From JAKIWV01 sp963773945 (lineage in GTDB: Archaea > Thermoplasmatota > Thermoplasmata > Lutacidiplasmatales > UBA184): a stretch of 64,000 nucleotides of DNA. Position numbers and translations under genes: made by a program. Position 1 is the stretch's first letter. Every line of letters starts with the position of its first letter. Of the stretch, positions 33,201 through 40,506 are shown one piece after another. The notes under the pieces were generated by a model. That model was not told where the DNA came from. It was given only the letters and a program-made list of their open reading frames with translations, and did no database searches. Where the stretch lies: NCBI GenBank assembly GCA_963773945.1, contig CAVZDD010000003.1, positions 310,001 to 374,000 on the forward strand. The letters run 5' to 3'.

Positions 33201-33262
33201 TCCGAAACCCGTCCGCGGCGCCCCCCGACGAAGCCAGCGCTAGGCCCAAAAACGGCCCGTAA
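30206..33262 (+). CDS. MMPL/RND-family membrane transporter
   Basis: The product has 1018 residues, the size of MMPL-type RND exporters. Membrane segment 1 (about 31-48, PIIFWVLLLIIAIPAII) precedes a large external domain (about 50-430) rich in sequons. Then comes a five- to six-helix bundle (NLVIILPLTVTVLILITILY to PALLTLIG) with the family signature LGVGTDYSVFLVARYREEL. A second external domain (about 660-830) and second bundle follow with LGLGMDYNVFILTRVREE. The two D-Y motifs are the proton-relay sites. Start TTG 30206 is supported by GGAGGA at 30193-30198. Such proteins export lipids or small molecules using proton flux; the cargo here is unknown. Confidence 0.9.
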   Translation: MQGAASARRPSIVGSKIFSALGRGIVRHPWYPIIFWVLLLIIAIPAIIQVDSVTTNSATTLPSNAPSVIAGNEANKLFPSQVGGSTTFVVLVGPGIGTASGQHTVVTVAGAIANDSRLPYMNGVSSLYSAYQGYLTGEAQLALSFIHGALTSSPSLPIAVNDSAGLVWGPPALYGNVWVHLVANGTAPSTADWEAFDQAWGMLGVGPSPALSQGVLAAFYNGSSSGEGFNLSSSACLGSSPLNNILTCDQTAARTTLPGALPVLIPGAANDSLPLYTLRVLGIANYTSEPVVHNATGGYLSLSAGIPLTWLGLVWNEFPSGTGSASAVAAWTGNIANGSPAVFPLPVPPALAAAFSSPNGNAALIVVGFSVSDDFTLANGSTPVFDDLTRINAIVPPVLQQVDPSGTIAYYQTGPSYLDDNENHLLSSNLVIILPLTVTVLILITILYFRAPGAPLVTFTSIGIALALGLAAVFLIGKYVTQFDVTSITLVDTFVLGVGTDYSVFLVARYREELIHGAEPKEAVVTTVTWAGESIATSGVTVIVATVAMAFSGIALLSQWGIALSVAVLLTLLLALTVTPALLTLIGPRLFWPYTKQRFLRQAERSRTAIAEGRTYFARAGRLATGRPKSVIAVILLLSIPLIIVALNVPLSYNFYAQLPNDQPAAQGLQHLEQQFGPGYVFPTIILVTFEKPLVVGNSTNATEFTDVNSIQGLMNHTGGIASAESLTGIGGAPLSTWLNYSTLPPAQRINLEGVLPQYIGSDNRTVWFTVTPSSDGLSNAAVNSLNAIESKLNAFAGPHPEVQAVYYGGAASTIKDLATQTSAATERMIIAATIGLFLVLFLVLGSIAIPPIALASIGLSISWAYAITYLLLGKLQGVPIFFFVPTILFVLILGLGMDYNVFILTRVREERGKYAGTPRPIMQAVTFTGGVITAAAVILASAFLVLGTSTFTLLEAIGLAVGLAVILDAMVVRTYFVPAILALGKGGMWWGPARLQRLRNPSAAPPDEASARPKNGP

Positions 33263-33450
33263 GGGATTCACCTCAGAGCCGGGGTATTGCCCGTGTCGCA
33301 GTAACCCCTCGTTCCACTGGAGATTCCACATGCCTGTCAGCCCTTCGTCCGCCTTGGTTCTCTGACGGAGAACCGTCCCGGACACCTCCACTTCCTGTGG
33401 AACAACCCTCTTTATGTACGACATCCGTCTGACAAACGGAGGGTAGGACC

Positions 33451-33612
33451 ATGTCGGAGCAAAGGACCGACGCGATGCCCTTGGCCGTGTTAGGTGTGCT
33501 CGCTCGGGTCGAGCACGAAGCCGATACCCCGTTGGCCTACATTCCTCGGATCCCCCGGGGCACCTCGTACCGCGAAGTCATCGAACACGCGGTCGGCTGG
33601 TCGCGACGATGA
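33451..33612 (+). CDS. 53-residue protein, first gene of a coupled pair
   Basis: A short frame starts at ATG 33451 with a strong ribosome site (GGAGGG, 33438-33443) and a TATA-like CTTTATG about 40 bases upstream. It encodes 53 residues beginning MSEQRTDAMPLAVLGVLARV and ending VIEHAVGWSRR. The stop overlaps the ATG of the next gene (ATGA at 33609-33612), implying translational coupling. The inverted repeat CCGT/ACGG (about 33426-33440) upstream could be an operator. No family is recognised. Confidence 0.55.
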   Translation: MSEQRTDAMPLAVLGVLARVEHEADTPLAYIPRIPRGTSYREVIEHAVGWSRR

Positions 33613-33818
33613 GCGCAATCTCTGCTTCGGAGACCATAGGCACTCCCGTGGCAGAACCCATTCGGAAATTTCTCGGCTCGGGCACGCCCCGCGGTGTCGG
33701 TTCGCGACCCCGGTTGACCCCCGACGCCGCCGCGGCGTTCGCCACGTTCGTCGATGCCGCGCGGACCCGGGCGGGTTTGGAAGGCCGGACCCTGGTCTAC
33801 ACCGTTCGCTGGGGCTAG
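33609..33818 (+). CDS. 69-residue protein, second gene of a coupled pair
   Basis: The ATG at 33609 overlaps the stop of the previous small gene. The 69-residue product starts MSAISASETIGTPVAEPIRK, has a helical middle (DAAAAFATFVDAARTRAG) and ends in a strand, LVYTVRWG. Its stop codon overlaps the stop of the opposite-facing RNase HI gene. No family is recognised; the pairing and small sizes would fit a regulator pair, but no motif proves that. Confidence 0.5.
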   Translation: MSAISASETIGTPVAEPIRKFLGSGTPRGVGSRPRLTPDAAAAFATFVDAARTRAGLEGRTLVYTVRWG

Positions 33819-34387
33819 GGGGCCCGGGGGTCCTCGGGACCCGAAGCGTCGTCGGGATTTTCTTCTTCTTCCGCCGCCGGGATCACGGGCTGAGGGGGCT
33901 GATGCCGGCTTGCGCGACTCCACTCGTCCTCGAGGGCCTCCTTCGAGAGCTCGTCGGCTCGCCCGTTCGCCTCGCGTGGGATCCAAACGAAGTCGATGCG
34001 TTCGAACTTTCCGACGAGTTTCTGGAGCTGCGTGTAGTACTCTTTCAGGTGCGGCGCGCGGACCCGATACTGGCCCTGCATCTGACGCACGACGAGCTGG
34101 CTGTCCCCCATCACCCGAATCGAGCCGTGGTACCCTTCCTCGAGCAACCACTCCAGCGACCGGATCGCCGCGGTGTATTCCGCCACGTTGTTGGTCGATC
34201 GGGGCGTCCACGGCGGAACGGCGAGGCCCTTTTCCTCGTAGTGCAATCCCGGCGCCTCGACGGTGAATCCGTAAGTAGCTACACCGCCCCCACGGGGAGG
34301 CTGACAGGCCCCATCGAAGTGGACATGCACCTCGGCCGGGAGGACGACCCGGCCTCGGGGGATGCGGGCATCCAAGTCGTCCGTCAT
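33815..34387 (-). CDS. rnhA: Ribonuclease HI-type protein
   Basis: The product has about 190 residues. It shows the RNase H active site in order: VHVHFDGACQPPRGGG (first Asp), NNVAEYTAAIRSLEW (Glu), VMGDSQLVVRQMQGQY (Asp) and WIPREANGRADELSKEAL (last Asp). These enzymes cut the RNA strand of RNA-DNA hybrids. The acidic C-terminal tail (AEEEENPDDASG) is an addition. The ATG at 34387 overlaps the TGA of the upstream membrane zinc-ribbon gene (ATGA), so the pair is translationally coupled; this also decides the start over a longer frame. Confidence 0.9.
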   Translation of the reverse strand: MTDDLDARIPRGRVVLPAEVHVHFDGACQPPRGGGVATYGFTVEAPGLHYEEKGLAVPPWTPRSTNNVAEYTAAIRSLEWLLEEGYHGSIRVMGDSQLVVRQMQGQYRVRAPHLKEYYTQLQKLVGKFERIDFVWIPREANGRADELSKEALEDEWSRASRHQPPQPVIPAAEEEENPDDASGPEDPRAP

Positions 34388-34908
34388 CCTCCGCCTCCTA
34401 GTCGCCGGACTCCCGCGGGACGGGGGCCCGAGGGCTTGACTCGTGGACAATTGCAGAACGTCTCATCCCGCACACACGGTGCGCATCGGACGGCACCGGC
34501 GAGTAGGTACAGCTGCTTCCCGCAGTTCCGGCAGTGGCGGGGCCGCGCGCAGCGCGGGCAATCGAGGACGTTCCACGGAATCGCGGTGTAGCAGTAACGG
34601 CAATTGACGGGCTCTTTCGGACCGGGCGCGTACCGGACGCGAGTGGCGGGAAGGTTGGTGACCGCCTCTTCGGCCTTGCGAGACTCGTCGACGATCGGGT
34701 TCCCCAGAAGTCCGCCCACCGTGGTCACGTGGGGGTCCGACGCGATGGCGGCCTGGAACAGGATGACGAGTCCTACAAGGAACAGGACTCCGGCCCCGTA
34801 GAACTCATAACCGACCTGGAACCCCGAGGTCACGAGGAAGGGAATCGAGACCAGGAGGATCCCGACGATGACCAGAACGAGACCTACCAGCGCCAGCGAG
34901 CGGTTCAT
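34384..34908 (-). CDS. Membrane protein with C-terminal zinc ribbons
   Basis: The product has about 174 residues. Two N-terminal membrane segments (about 5-26, LALVGLVLVIVGILLVSIPF, and 36-55, FYGAGVLFLVGLVILFQAAI) are followed by a cytoplasmic part with three Cys pairs: NCRYCYTAIP, DCPRCARPRHCRNCGKQ and RCAPCVRDETFCNC, i.e. double zinc-ribbon style. The ATG at 34908 is preferred over TTG 34920, with a TATA box TTTATAC on the minus strand near 34960. It is coupled to RNase HI. Function unknown; zinc ribbons often mediate nucleic-acid or protein contacts. Confidence 0.65.
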   Translation of the reverse strand: MNRSLALVGLVLVIVGILLVSIPFLVTSGFQVGYEFYGAGVLFLVGLVILFQAAIASDPHVTTVGGLLGNPIVDESRKAEEAVTNLPATRVRYAPGPKEPVNCRYCYTAIPWNVLDCPRCARPRHCRNCGKQLYLLAGAVRCAPCVRDETFCNCPRVKPSGPRPAGVRRLGGGG

Positions 34909-35059
34909 CGAGAATCGCAACCCAGCACGAGGCTCGCCCTGAGTATGGGCGGAGGAGTGGTATAAAGCGCGGCGACGAACCCCGCGTTACTAGGAAGTAG
35001 CCCCCCGCCCAACCGAAGGTTTATCTTCGCGGCGTGGGAACGTCTCTGAGAGGGACGGA

Positions 35060-35473
35060 ATGTCAACCCCGTACGGCCAGCCTTACAGCGGCTACCCCCA
35101 GACGCCGCCCGAGCCGAGCAAGCCCATCGGTGTGGCGATCCTGGCCGTCCTGATCGGAATTGTCGCGGTCCTCTTCATCCTGGCCGGTGTCCTTCTCGCA
35201 GTCGTCGGGGTGGCGATCGGAATTAGTCTCCCCGCCTTCGGTTCCTACGGCCTCACTGTCATTGGAATCATCGTCCTGATCTTTGGACTGATCCTCCTAG
35301 GAGTGGCGCTGGGGCTCTGGCACCAGCGGCTGTGGGCGCTCGTGCTCGCCATCATCTTCTTCGCGCTCTATTTCATCAGCGACGCGCTGGCGGGGGTCTA
35401 TTTCTCGCTGGGCGCGATCATTTCGCTCATTATGGTCGTCTATCTGATCGCGGTCCACCGACACTTCCTCTGA
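35060..35473 (+). CDS. Small multi-pass membrane protein
   Basis: The product has 137 residues. A Pro/Tyr/Gly-rich cytoplasmic start (STPYGQPYSGYPQTPPEPSK) precedes four hydrophobic segments (about 24-46, 52-75, 80-98 and 107-130). Such proline-rich N-termini with four helices occur in many archaeal proteins of unknown role. The ATG at 35060 follows a TATA-like GTTTATC near 35017 and GAGAGGGA at 35050-35057. It stands just before the cyclophilin gene, but 49 bases and a likely own promoter separate them. Confidence 0.6.
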   Translation: MSTPYGQPYSGYPQTPPEPSKPIGVAILAVLIGIVAVLFILAGVLLAVVGVAIGISLPAFGSYGLTVIGIIVLIFGLILLGVALGLWHQRLWALVLAIIFFALYFISDALAGVYFSLGAIISLIMVVYLIAVHRHFL

Positions 35474-35522
35474 GAGACGCTCGGGCCGCAGGCTATTTCC
35501 GCCCCGGCGGCAGGGGCCGTCC

Positions 35523-35987
35523 ATGTCGAACCCGACCGTCACGCTCCAGACCAGCCTCGGAACGATGCGCGCCGAGATCTATCAGGACAAGGCGCCGGCC
35601 ACCGCCAAGAATTTCTTGACGCTCGTGAAGAAGGGCTTCTACGACGGCCTGATCTTCCATCGGGTCATTCCCGGCTTCATGATCCAGGGCGGCTGCCCCA
35701 AGGGCACCGGCACGGGGGGACCCGGCTACACGATCCCAGATGAGTTCCACCCCTCCCTCAAGCACGACAGTGTGGGGATCTTCTCGATGGCGAATGCCGG
35801 CCCGGACACCGGTGGCAGTCAGTTCTTCATCACCGTCGCGCCAGCCCCCTGGCTGAATGGCAAGCACGCGATCTTCGGGAAGCTCGTTAGCGGCCAGGAC
35901 GTCGCCGAGAAGATCGTCGGCGTACCCCGGGACGGGCAGGACCGACCCCGGAGTCCCGTCCGCATCGAGAAGGCGACGGTGGACTGA
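35523..35987 (+). CDS. Cyclophilin-type peptidyl-prolyl cis-trans isomerase
   Basis: The product has 154 residues, typical of short prokaryotic cyclophilins. Diagnostic blocks are PATAKNFLTLVKKGFYDG, IFHRVIPGFMIQGG (catalytic Arg in HRVIPGF), AGPDTGGSQFFITVAPAPWL and HAIFGKLVSGQDVAEKI. It assists proline isomerisation during protein folding in the cytoplasm, as no signal peptide is present. The ATG at 35523 is unambiguous. Confidence 0.95.
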   Translation: MSNPTVTLQTSLGTMRAEIYQDKAPATAKNFLTLVKKGFYDGLIFHRVIPGFMIQGGCPKGTGTGGPGYTIPDEFHPSLKHDSVGIFSMANAGPDTGGSQFFITVAPAPWLNGKHAIFGKLVSGQDVAEKIVGVPRDGQDRPRSPVRIEKATVD

Positions 35988-36077
35988 ACGAACTCACTTC
36001 GCCCCGGGCCGGGCTTAGCGAACCGCCCGGCCAGGCTTGAATCTATAAGGCCGCCGGCCCACTTATTTCAGGAGACC

Positions 36078-37439
36078 GTGGCAGGCGAACCTCCACCGCG
36101 CCCGAAAGGCACCCGCACCCGGATCTACTCGATCGGGCTGGTCCTCATCACGGTCGCGATCATTGCGCTCGTGGTATGGGTCCCCGTGATCCTCAACCAA
36201 GAGGTTGCGGTACCGCCCCCCTCCCCGACTGTCGGACCCAACGTCCATGTCGATGATTACGCGACCGGATCGGGTTGGGCCGGCCAGTTCGGAGACGACC
36301 CGACCGTTGCGGTCGCACCGAACGGCACGATCGCCGTCGCGTGGGAGGGTTTGTACGAGCTCGCTCCGCCCTCCACTCCGGAGGGCTCGCCCAACTACAC
36401 CACGTCGATTTTCGTCAGCGAATCCTACGATGGGGGCCAAGGGTCCTCGACCCCTCAGCTCGTGGGGGCGCCGAACACGACGCAGGCCTTCGCCCCCTCC
36501 CTCGCCTTTGCGCCGAACGGTACGCTCTTCGTAGCGTACGAGAACTATTCGGCAAACCCGATCGGCGAGATCATCGTGACCTCGGCGGCGACGGGGCACC
36601 GCTTTACGTCCCTGACCGTGGCCGAGCGGCAGGAATCGCTCTCCGAACCCCGGATCTTCGTCCTCCGTGACGGAACCGTGATTCTCACGTTCAACTTACT
36701 GGGGCTCGTCGAGGTGGCGGCGTCGACGAACGGGGGCCAGTCCTTCCCACTGGGAACCGAGGTAGCCCAGGGGATCGTTACGGGTGCCACGCTCTGGGAT
36801 GGGGACCTGATTACCCTCGTCGGGCTCAACACCCTCGCGGAAGTGGTTACGAACGTGACCACCTGGTCGGCTACGTTCAACGCGACCGGGGCCGGCTCTC
36901 CGATTCTCGGGGCGCCCGGCTACCTGACGATGCCCGACCCCTACTTTCCACTCAATGCCACGGCGGATGCAATCTCGCTCCCGGGTCCGACCGTTGCGGC
37001 CGCTGGGGGCCTTCTCTACCTCTTCTACGCGACCGATAACGAGACCGAACTGGTGGTCCAAGTTTCGACGACGTACGGGGCGAGCTGGCAGGTTGCGTCG
37101 ACCCTTCTGCGCGCAGCTAACGAAACGTTCGAGGTCCCCGTCGCCCAAACGGGTCTTGGTGGCAAGCGGATCGTACTGTCCTGGGAAAGCACCCAAGGGA
37201 ATTTCTGGAACACCTACGCGGCGCTCTACGACGTCACTACGGGACTGTTCTCGGGCCCGACGCTGGTGAGCAGTGCGGACGGCTTCGCGGCGTCGGTGCG
37301 GAGCTGGCACGGATATGCCATGGGCCTCGCGATCGAGGGGTCGGCCGAATGTGTCGCGGTCTGGGGCGACGGGAGGGGGCTGAACGGGGCCGCGGGCCTG
37401 ACGCACATTTTTGCCGCGACGCTGACGGCCGAATTCTAA
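36078..37439 (+). CDS. Membrane-anchored BNR/sialidase-like surface protein
   Basis: The product has 453 residues. A basic N-terminus (RPKGTRTRIYS) precedes a membrane anchor (about 18-42, IGLVLITVAIIALVVWVPVIL). The external part has recurring blades with DDPTVAVAPNGTIAVAWEG, PSLAFAPNGTLFVAYENY, SEPRIFVLRDGTVILTF and Asp-box-like STNGGQSF and STTYGASWQV, as in BNR/sialidase-type propellers. No full sialidase active site is recognised. Many sequons fit a glycoprotein. GTG 36078 is preceded by CAGGAG (36069-36074) and a TATA box CTATAAG (36043-36049). Confidence 0.75.
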   Translation: MAGEPPPRPKGTRTRIYSIGLVLITVAIIALVVWVPVILNQEVAVPPPSPTVGPNVHVDDYATGSGWAGQFGDDPTVAVAPNGTIAVAWEGLYELAPPSTPEGSPNYTTSIFVSESYDGGQGSSTPQLVGAPNTTQAFAPSLAFAPNGTLFVAYENYSANPIGEIIVTSAATGHRFTSLTVAERQESLSEPRIFVLRDGTVILTFNLLGLVEVAASTNGGQSFPLGTEVAQGIVTGATLWDGDLITLVGLNTLAEVVTNVTTWSATFNATGAGSPILGAPGYLTMPDPYFPLNATADAISLPGPTVAAAGGLLYLFYATDNETELVVQVSTTYGASWQVASTLLRAANETFEVPVAQTGLGGKRIVLSWESTQGNFWNTYAALYDVTTGLFSGPTLVSSADGFAASVRSWHGYAMGLAIEGSAECVAVWGDGRGLNGAAGLTHIFAATLTAEF

Positions 37440-37644
37440 GGGCGAGGGTGTCTCGAAATCTCCTCGACTCTGTCCTCTTTAGACCGCCGGTCGGCTCCCA
37501 CGCTACGGAAGAGGCTCCGTTGGACCCGCTGCGCCGGGACGGATAGGCGTCCCAGAAACGGCAGGTCAGGGAAGGGGGTCGGACCTTTCCCAAAAGGGTT
37601 AAGAGCTCCCGAGTAACGTATAACGGATACCGCAGTGCGGACAA

Positions 37645-37758
37645 ATGCGGACACGGGGAATACCAACCATGGCGGCAAAATTGAAGCGAATTCGAATCAC
37701 CGCACGGCCGATTCCTCGGAACCGCATGCTTATCCTACCCACCCCCACCCGCAAGTAA
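37645..37758 (+). CDS. 37-residue basic peptide, candidate precursor or microprotein
   Basis: The ATG at 37645 opens 37 codons (MRTRGIPTMAAKLKRIRITA ... ending PTPTRK). A TATA-like GTATAACG at 37618-37625 places transcription start almost at the ATG, as in leaderless archaeal genes. The peptide has 12 Lys/Arg and no acidic residue. It is the only promoter-linked small frame between the BNR protein and the MccB-like gene (37880). It may be the substrate of that enzyme, or an unrelated microprotein; nothing in its sequence proves either. Confidence 0.35.
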   Translation: MRTRGIPTMAAKLKRIRITARPIPRNRMLILPTPTRK

Positions 37759-37818
37759 TCCGGGTATCACCCCCCAGCCCAAGCTGGGTTTCGGCATCGG
37801 ACCCCTGCGTTTCGTCGC

Positions 37819-37839
37819 ATGGGTCTAAAGTTCAATTAA
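37819..37839 (+). other. Hexapeptide ORF MGLKFN ending in Asn, possible MccA-like peptide
   Basis: ATG GGT CTA AAG TTC AAT TAA lies 40 bases before the MccB-like start. Known MccA peptides are 7 residues or a little longer and end in Asn, the residue adenylated by MccB. The frame has no ribosome site, and its AT-rich end may simply be the promoter of the next gene, so the match could be chance. Confidence 0.15.
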
Positions 37840-37879
37840 CGCCTACCGAGTCTCTGGGACGCGGGCCGCTACAAGGAAA

Positions 37880-39019
37880 GTGACTCCGTTGAGACGACCC
37901 AAGCTGCCCCTTTTCGAGCGTCCCCGAACGAAAGCGTCGCTGAGCCCATTTCGAACCTCCGCCGGGGTCATTCTTCTCAGTCGGGACGTGTACGGCCTGG
38001 GGCGACAGATCCAGGACGACGATCGCGGCACCATCTGGCGTCTGCTCGGGTTGTCGGATGGGACGAGGACCGTCCCGGTGATCATCGGGTTGCTCCAGGA
38101 ACAGGACCCGACCCTCGAAGTTGCCGATATCCGGCGGGCCGTTCGGCGACTTCAACGGCTTGGGATCGTCGAGGACGCGGCCGCGGCCCCGCCCGCGGAG
38201 TTTTCAGCCGAGGAGCTGGTCCGCTATTCCCGAAATCTCGACTTCTTCGCCACCGCGACGCTCGGCACTCCTCGGTCGACCCACGAGCTCCAGAGCCGGC
38301 TCAAAAAGGCGCGCGTGACGATCCTGGGAATCGGTGGTGTCGGTTCGGCGACGGCGTCGAGCCTTGCGGCAGCCGGCATCGGGCACCTCCGGATCGTCGA
38401 TTCGGATCGGGTGGAGACATCCAACCTCAGCCGCCAGCTTTTGTTTGGTTCGCGCGATGTGGGCCGGCTTAAGGTCGAAGTGGCGGCGGAGCGCCTGCGC
38501 GACCTCAACCCGCACGTGACGGTCGTCGCGGAGGCCCAGCGGGCGGAGGCCCCGGAGGACCTGCCCGCCCTGGTGCGCGGGTGCGACCTCTTCGTGCTCG
38601 GTGCCGACCAACCGCATGAGATCCTTCTCTGGACCAACGACGCGGCCGTCTCCGAAGGGGTGGCGTGGCTGGAGAACAGCTATGACGGCCCCCGATGCGC
38701 CATCGCGCTGTTCGTTCCCGGTCGAACCCCTTGCCTTCGGTGCCTGCAGCACCACCTGGAGGGGGGACTTCGGGCTCGGGGACTATCGGAAGGCACGGAG
38801 TTGTTCTCCTCCAATCCTTCGAATCCTGTACTGGCGCCGACCGCTGGCGTGGCCGGCCACTTCGGCGCGCTCCAAGCCCTCTACTTCCTGACCGGCCTCC
38901 CGACTGCCGCGGAGGGCCGCCTGCTCCACCTGAACCTGTGGCGTCCCAATGACGTGCGCATTGTGGCGCCTCCCTACTGGGCGGAGTGCCCGGCCTGTGG
39001 CCGGAAACCGACCGGGTGA
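37880..39019 (+). CDS. MccB-like E1-type adenylating enzyme with N-terminal RRE-like domain
   Basis: The product has 379 residues. Residues 25-105 look like a PqqD/RRE peptide-binding wHTH domain (IQDDDRGTIWRLLGLSDGTR, then IRRAVRRLQRLGIVED). The rest is a ThiF/MoeB-like adenylating domain of MccB style: RYSRNLDFFAT (115-125), VTILGIGGVGSATASS (GxGGxG 150-155), DSDRVETSNLSRQLLFGSRD (D174, N182, R185), K198, GADQP (D242), and a zinc site CLRC (285, 288) with CPAC (370, 373). MccB converts a peptide's terminal Asn to an AMP-linked succinimide; other relatives act in ThiF-dependent RiPP pathways. GTG 37880 follows AAGGAAA. An MFS exporter lies 89 bases downstream. Confidence 0.7.
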   Translation: MTPLRRPKLPLFERPRTKASLSPFRTSAGVILLSRDVYGLGRQIQDDDRGTIWRLLGLSDGTRTVPVIIGLLQEQDPTLEVADIRRAVRRLQRLGIVEDAAAAPPAEFSAEELVRYSRNLDFFATATLGTPRSTHELQSRLKKARVTILGIGGVGSATASSLAAAGIGHLRIVDSDRVETSNLSRQLLFGSRDVGRLKVEVAAERLRDLNPHVTVVAEAQRAEAPEDLPALVRGCDLFVLGADQPHEILLWTNDAAVSEGVAWLENSYDGPRCAIALFVPGRTPCLRCLQHHLEGGLRARGLSEGTELFSSNPSNPVLAPTAGVAGHFGALQALYFLTGLPTAAEGRLLHLNLWRPNDVRIVAPPYWAECPACGRKPTG

Positions 39020-39108
39020 TACGGCCCGTTCGCCGGTTCCATCCCCGCTGCTTCGGGAAGGAGTTCAGGACGATGGAATCTTAACCCGGGAGCGTCGGTA
39101 GTCCAACG

Positions 39109-40506
39109 GTGGCCTCCTCCATTCGACCCGGCGCGAACGTGGAGGCGGAAGCCTGGCTCCGTCGGAAGCTGGTGGCGAACCGGAACTACTGGCCGTACTG
39201 GGCCGGAAACGTAGCGAGTTGGGCGGGGCTCGGCGTCGCGGACGTCCTCCTCCTCTTTCTGGTATTCCAGCAGACCGGTTCGGCCCTCGCGGTGGCCTAC
39301 GTCGGGATTGCGGCGTCCCTCCCCGTCCTCGCGATCGGCTTGCCGGCCGGCGTAATCGCTGACCGGTATGACCGGCGGAATCTGCTCGTCGTGACTGCAC
39401 TCCTCCAAGCGGCGGTGCTGGCGGCCGTCCCGTTGACGATTGCCGCCTTCGGCTTCAACCTGGTCCTCGTGCTCGGACTGGTCTTCGCTCTCGAGGCGGT
39501 GACCGCTGTGTTCCGACCGTCGGCGAATGCGATCCTTCCCACCCTCGTCCATTCCTCCACTCTTGACGACGCCAATGGGCTCCTTCAGGCGTCGACCGCG
39601 GTGGCGTCCACCGTGGGTGCTGCCAGCGCCGCCTTCCTGCTAGTGACGGTGGGGACGTACCCTTCGTTCGCGATCAGCGTCGGGGTCTTCCTACTGTCCG
39701 GCCTTCTCTTGACCCGGATCGGGGTCCCCCGCGCCGGCCCGGCGATGTGGCCGGCCTCCCCGGTCCGCCCGTCCCTCCTCGCGGACGTCCGGATCGCGTT
39801 GGAGTACCTCCGGGCCCACACAGCCCTCCTGGAACTGACGCTCGTTTCCATCGGGTTGGGCTTCTTCTTGGCCATCTCCACGCCATTTCTGGTGGTGTAC
39901 ACCGTTGACGCGCTCGGCCAACCCGCCAACGCCTTCGGCTACCTGGTGGCGGGATTCAGTGGCGGCTTCTTCGTAGGTTCGATTACGATGGGGCGCCTCG
40001 GCGTCCTGCGCCACTTCGGCTGGGTCCTGGTTGGGGCGCTCTGGACCGGCGGCGCCCTGTTCGGGGTGCTCGTCCTGGTCCCGAGCTTTGAGGTCGCCGG
40101 GCCGGACCTCGTGATGCTGGGGCTCGTGTTTGGGCTGCTCACCACCGCGTTCTTCTCGCTCGTGCAGCGCATCGTGCCCACTGGCCTGCTCGGTCGCTAC
40201 CTCAGCATTGACGAGACGGTAGGTCTCGCGATGACGCCGCTCGGAATTCTGGCCGGCGGACTCCTGATTGATTGGCAGGGGGTCTGGTTGGCCTACGCGG
40301 TGGCAGCGGTGGGATTGTTGGCCACCGGCCTGGTCGCCATGGGGCTGTCGGACCTCCGGTCGATGAAATATGACGCTCCACCCGAACCCGTGGCGGTCCC
40401 GAGGACGGCGATCCTGGGCACCCGCGCGGACGAGCTTCCGGGGGAGCTACCGGGCCGCGACGCGGCCCCGCAGCCGGCGCCAATCGGCGACGAGGTCCGG
40501 CCGTAG
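39109..40506 (+). CDS. MFS exporter
   Basis: The product has 465 residues with about 12 membrane segments. The pattern NYWPYWAGNVASWAGLGVAD, LPAGVIADRYDRRNLLVVTA (the MFS loop 2-3 motif GxxaDRxxRR) and DANGLLQASTAVASTVGAAS fits the MFS_3/EntS-like exporter group, which also resembles the exporter of microcin C-type clusters. The C-terminal 60 residues are hydrophilic. The GTG at 39109 follows the stop of the MccB-like gene by 89 bases on the same strand, so cotranscription is likely. The end overlaps the end of the opposite AAA-TPR gene by 60 bases. Confidence 0.8.
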   Translation: MASSIRPGANVEAEAWLRRKLVANRNYWPYWAGNVASWAGLGVADVLLLFLVFQQTGSALAVAYVGIAASLPVLAIGLPAGVIADRYDRRNLLVVTALLQAAVLAAVPLTIAAFGFNLVLVLGLVFALEAVTAVFRPSANAILPTLVHSSTLDDANGLLQASTAVASTVGAASAAFLLVTVGTYPSFAISVGVFLLSGLLLTRIGVPRAGPAMWPASPVRPSLLADVRIALEYLRAHTALLELTLVSIGLGFFLAISTPFLVVYTVDALGQPANAFGYLVAGFSGGFFVGSITMGRLGVLRHFGWVLVGALWTGGALFGVLVLVPSFEVAGPDLVMLGLVFGLLTTAFFSLVQRIVPTGLLGRYLSIDETVGLAMTPLGILAGGLLIDWQGVWLAYAVAAVGLLATGLVAMGLSDLRSMKYDAPPEPVAVPRTAILGTRADELPGELPGRDAAPQPAPIGDEVRP

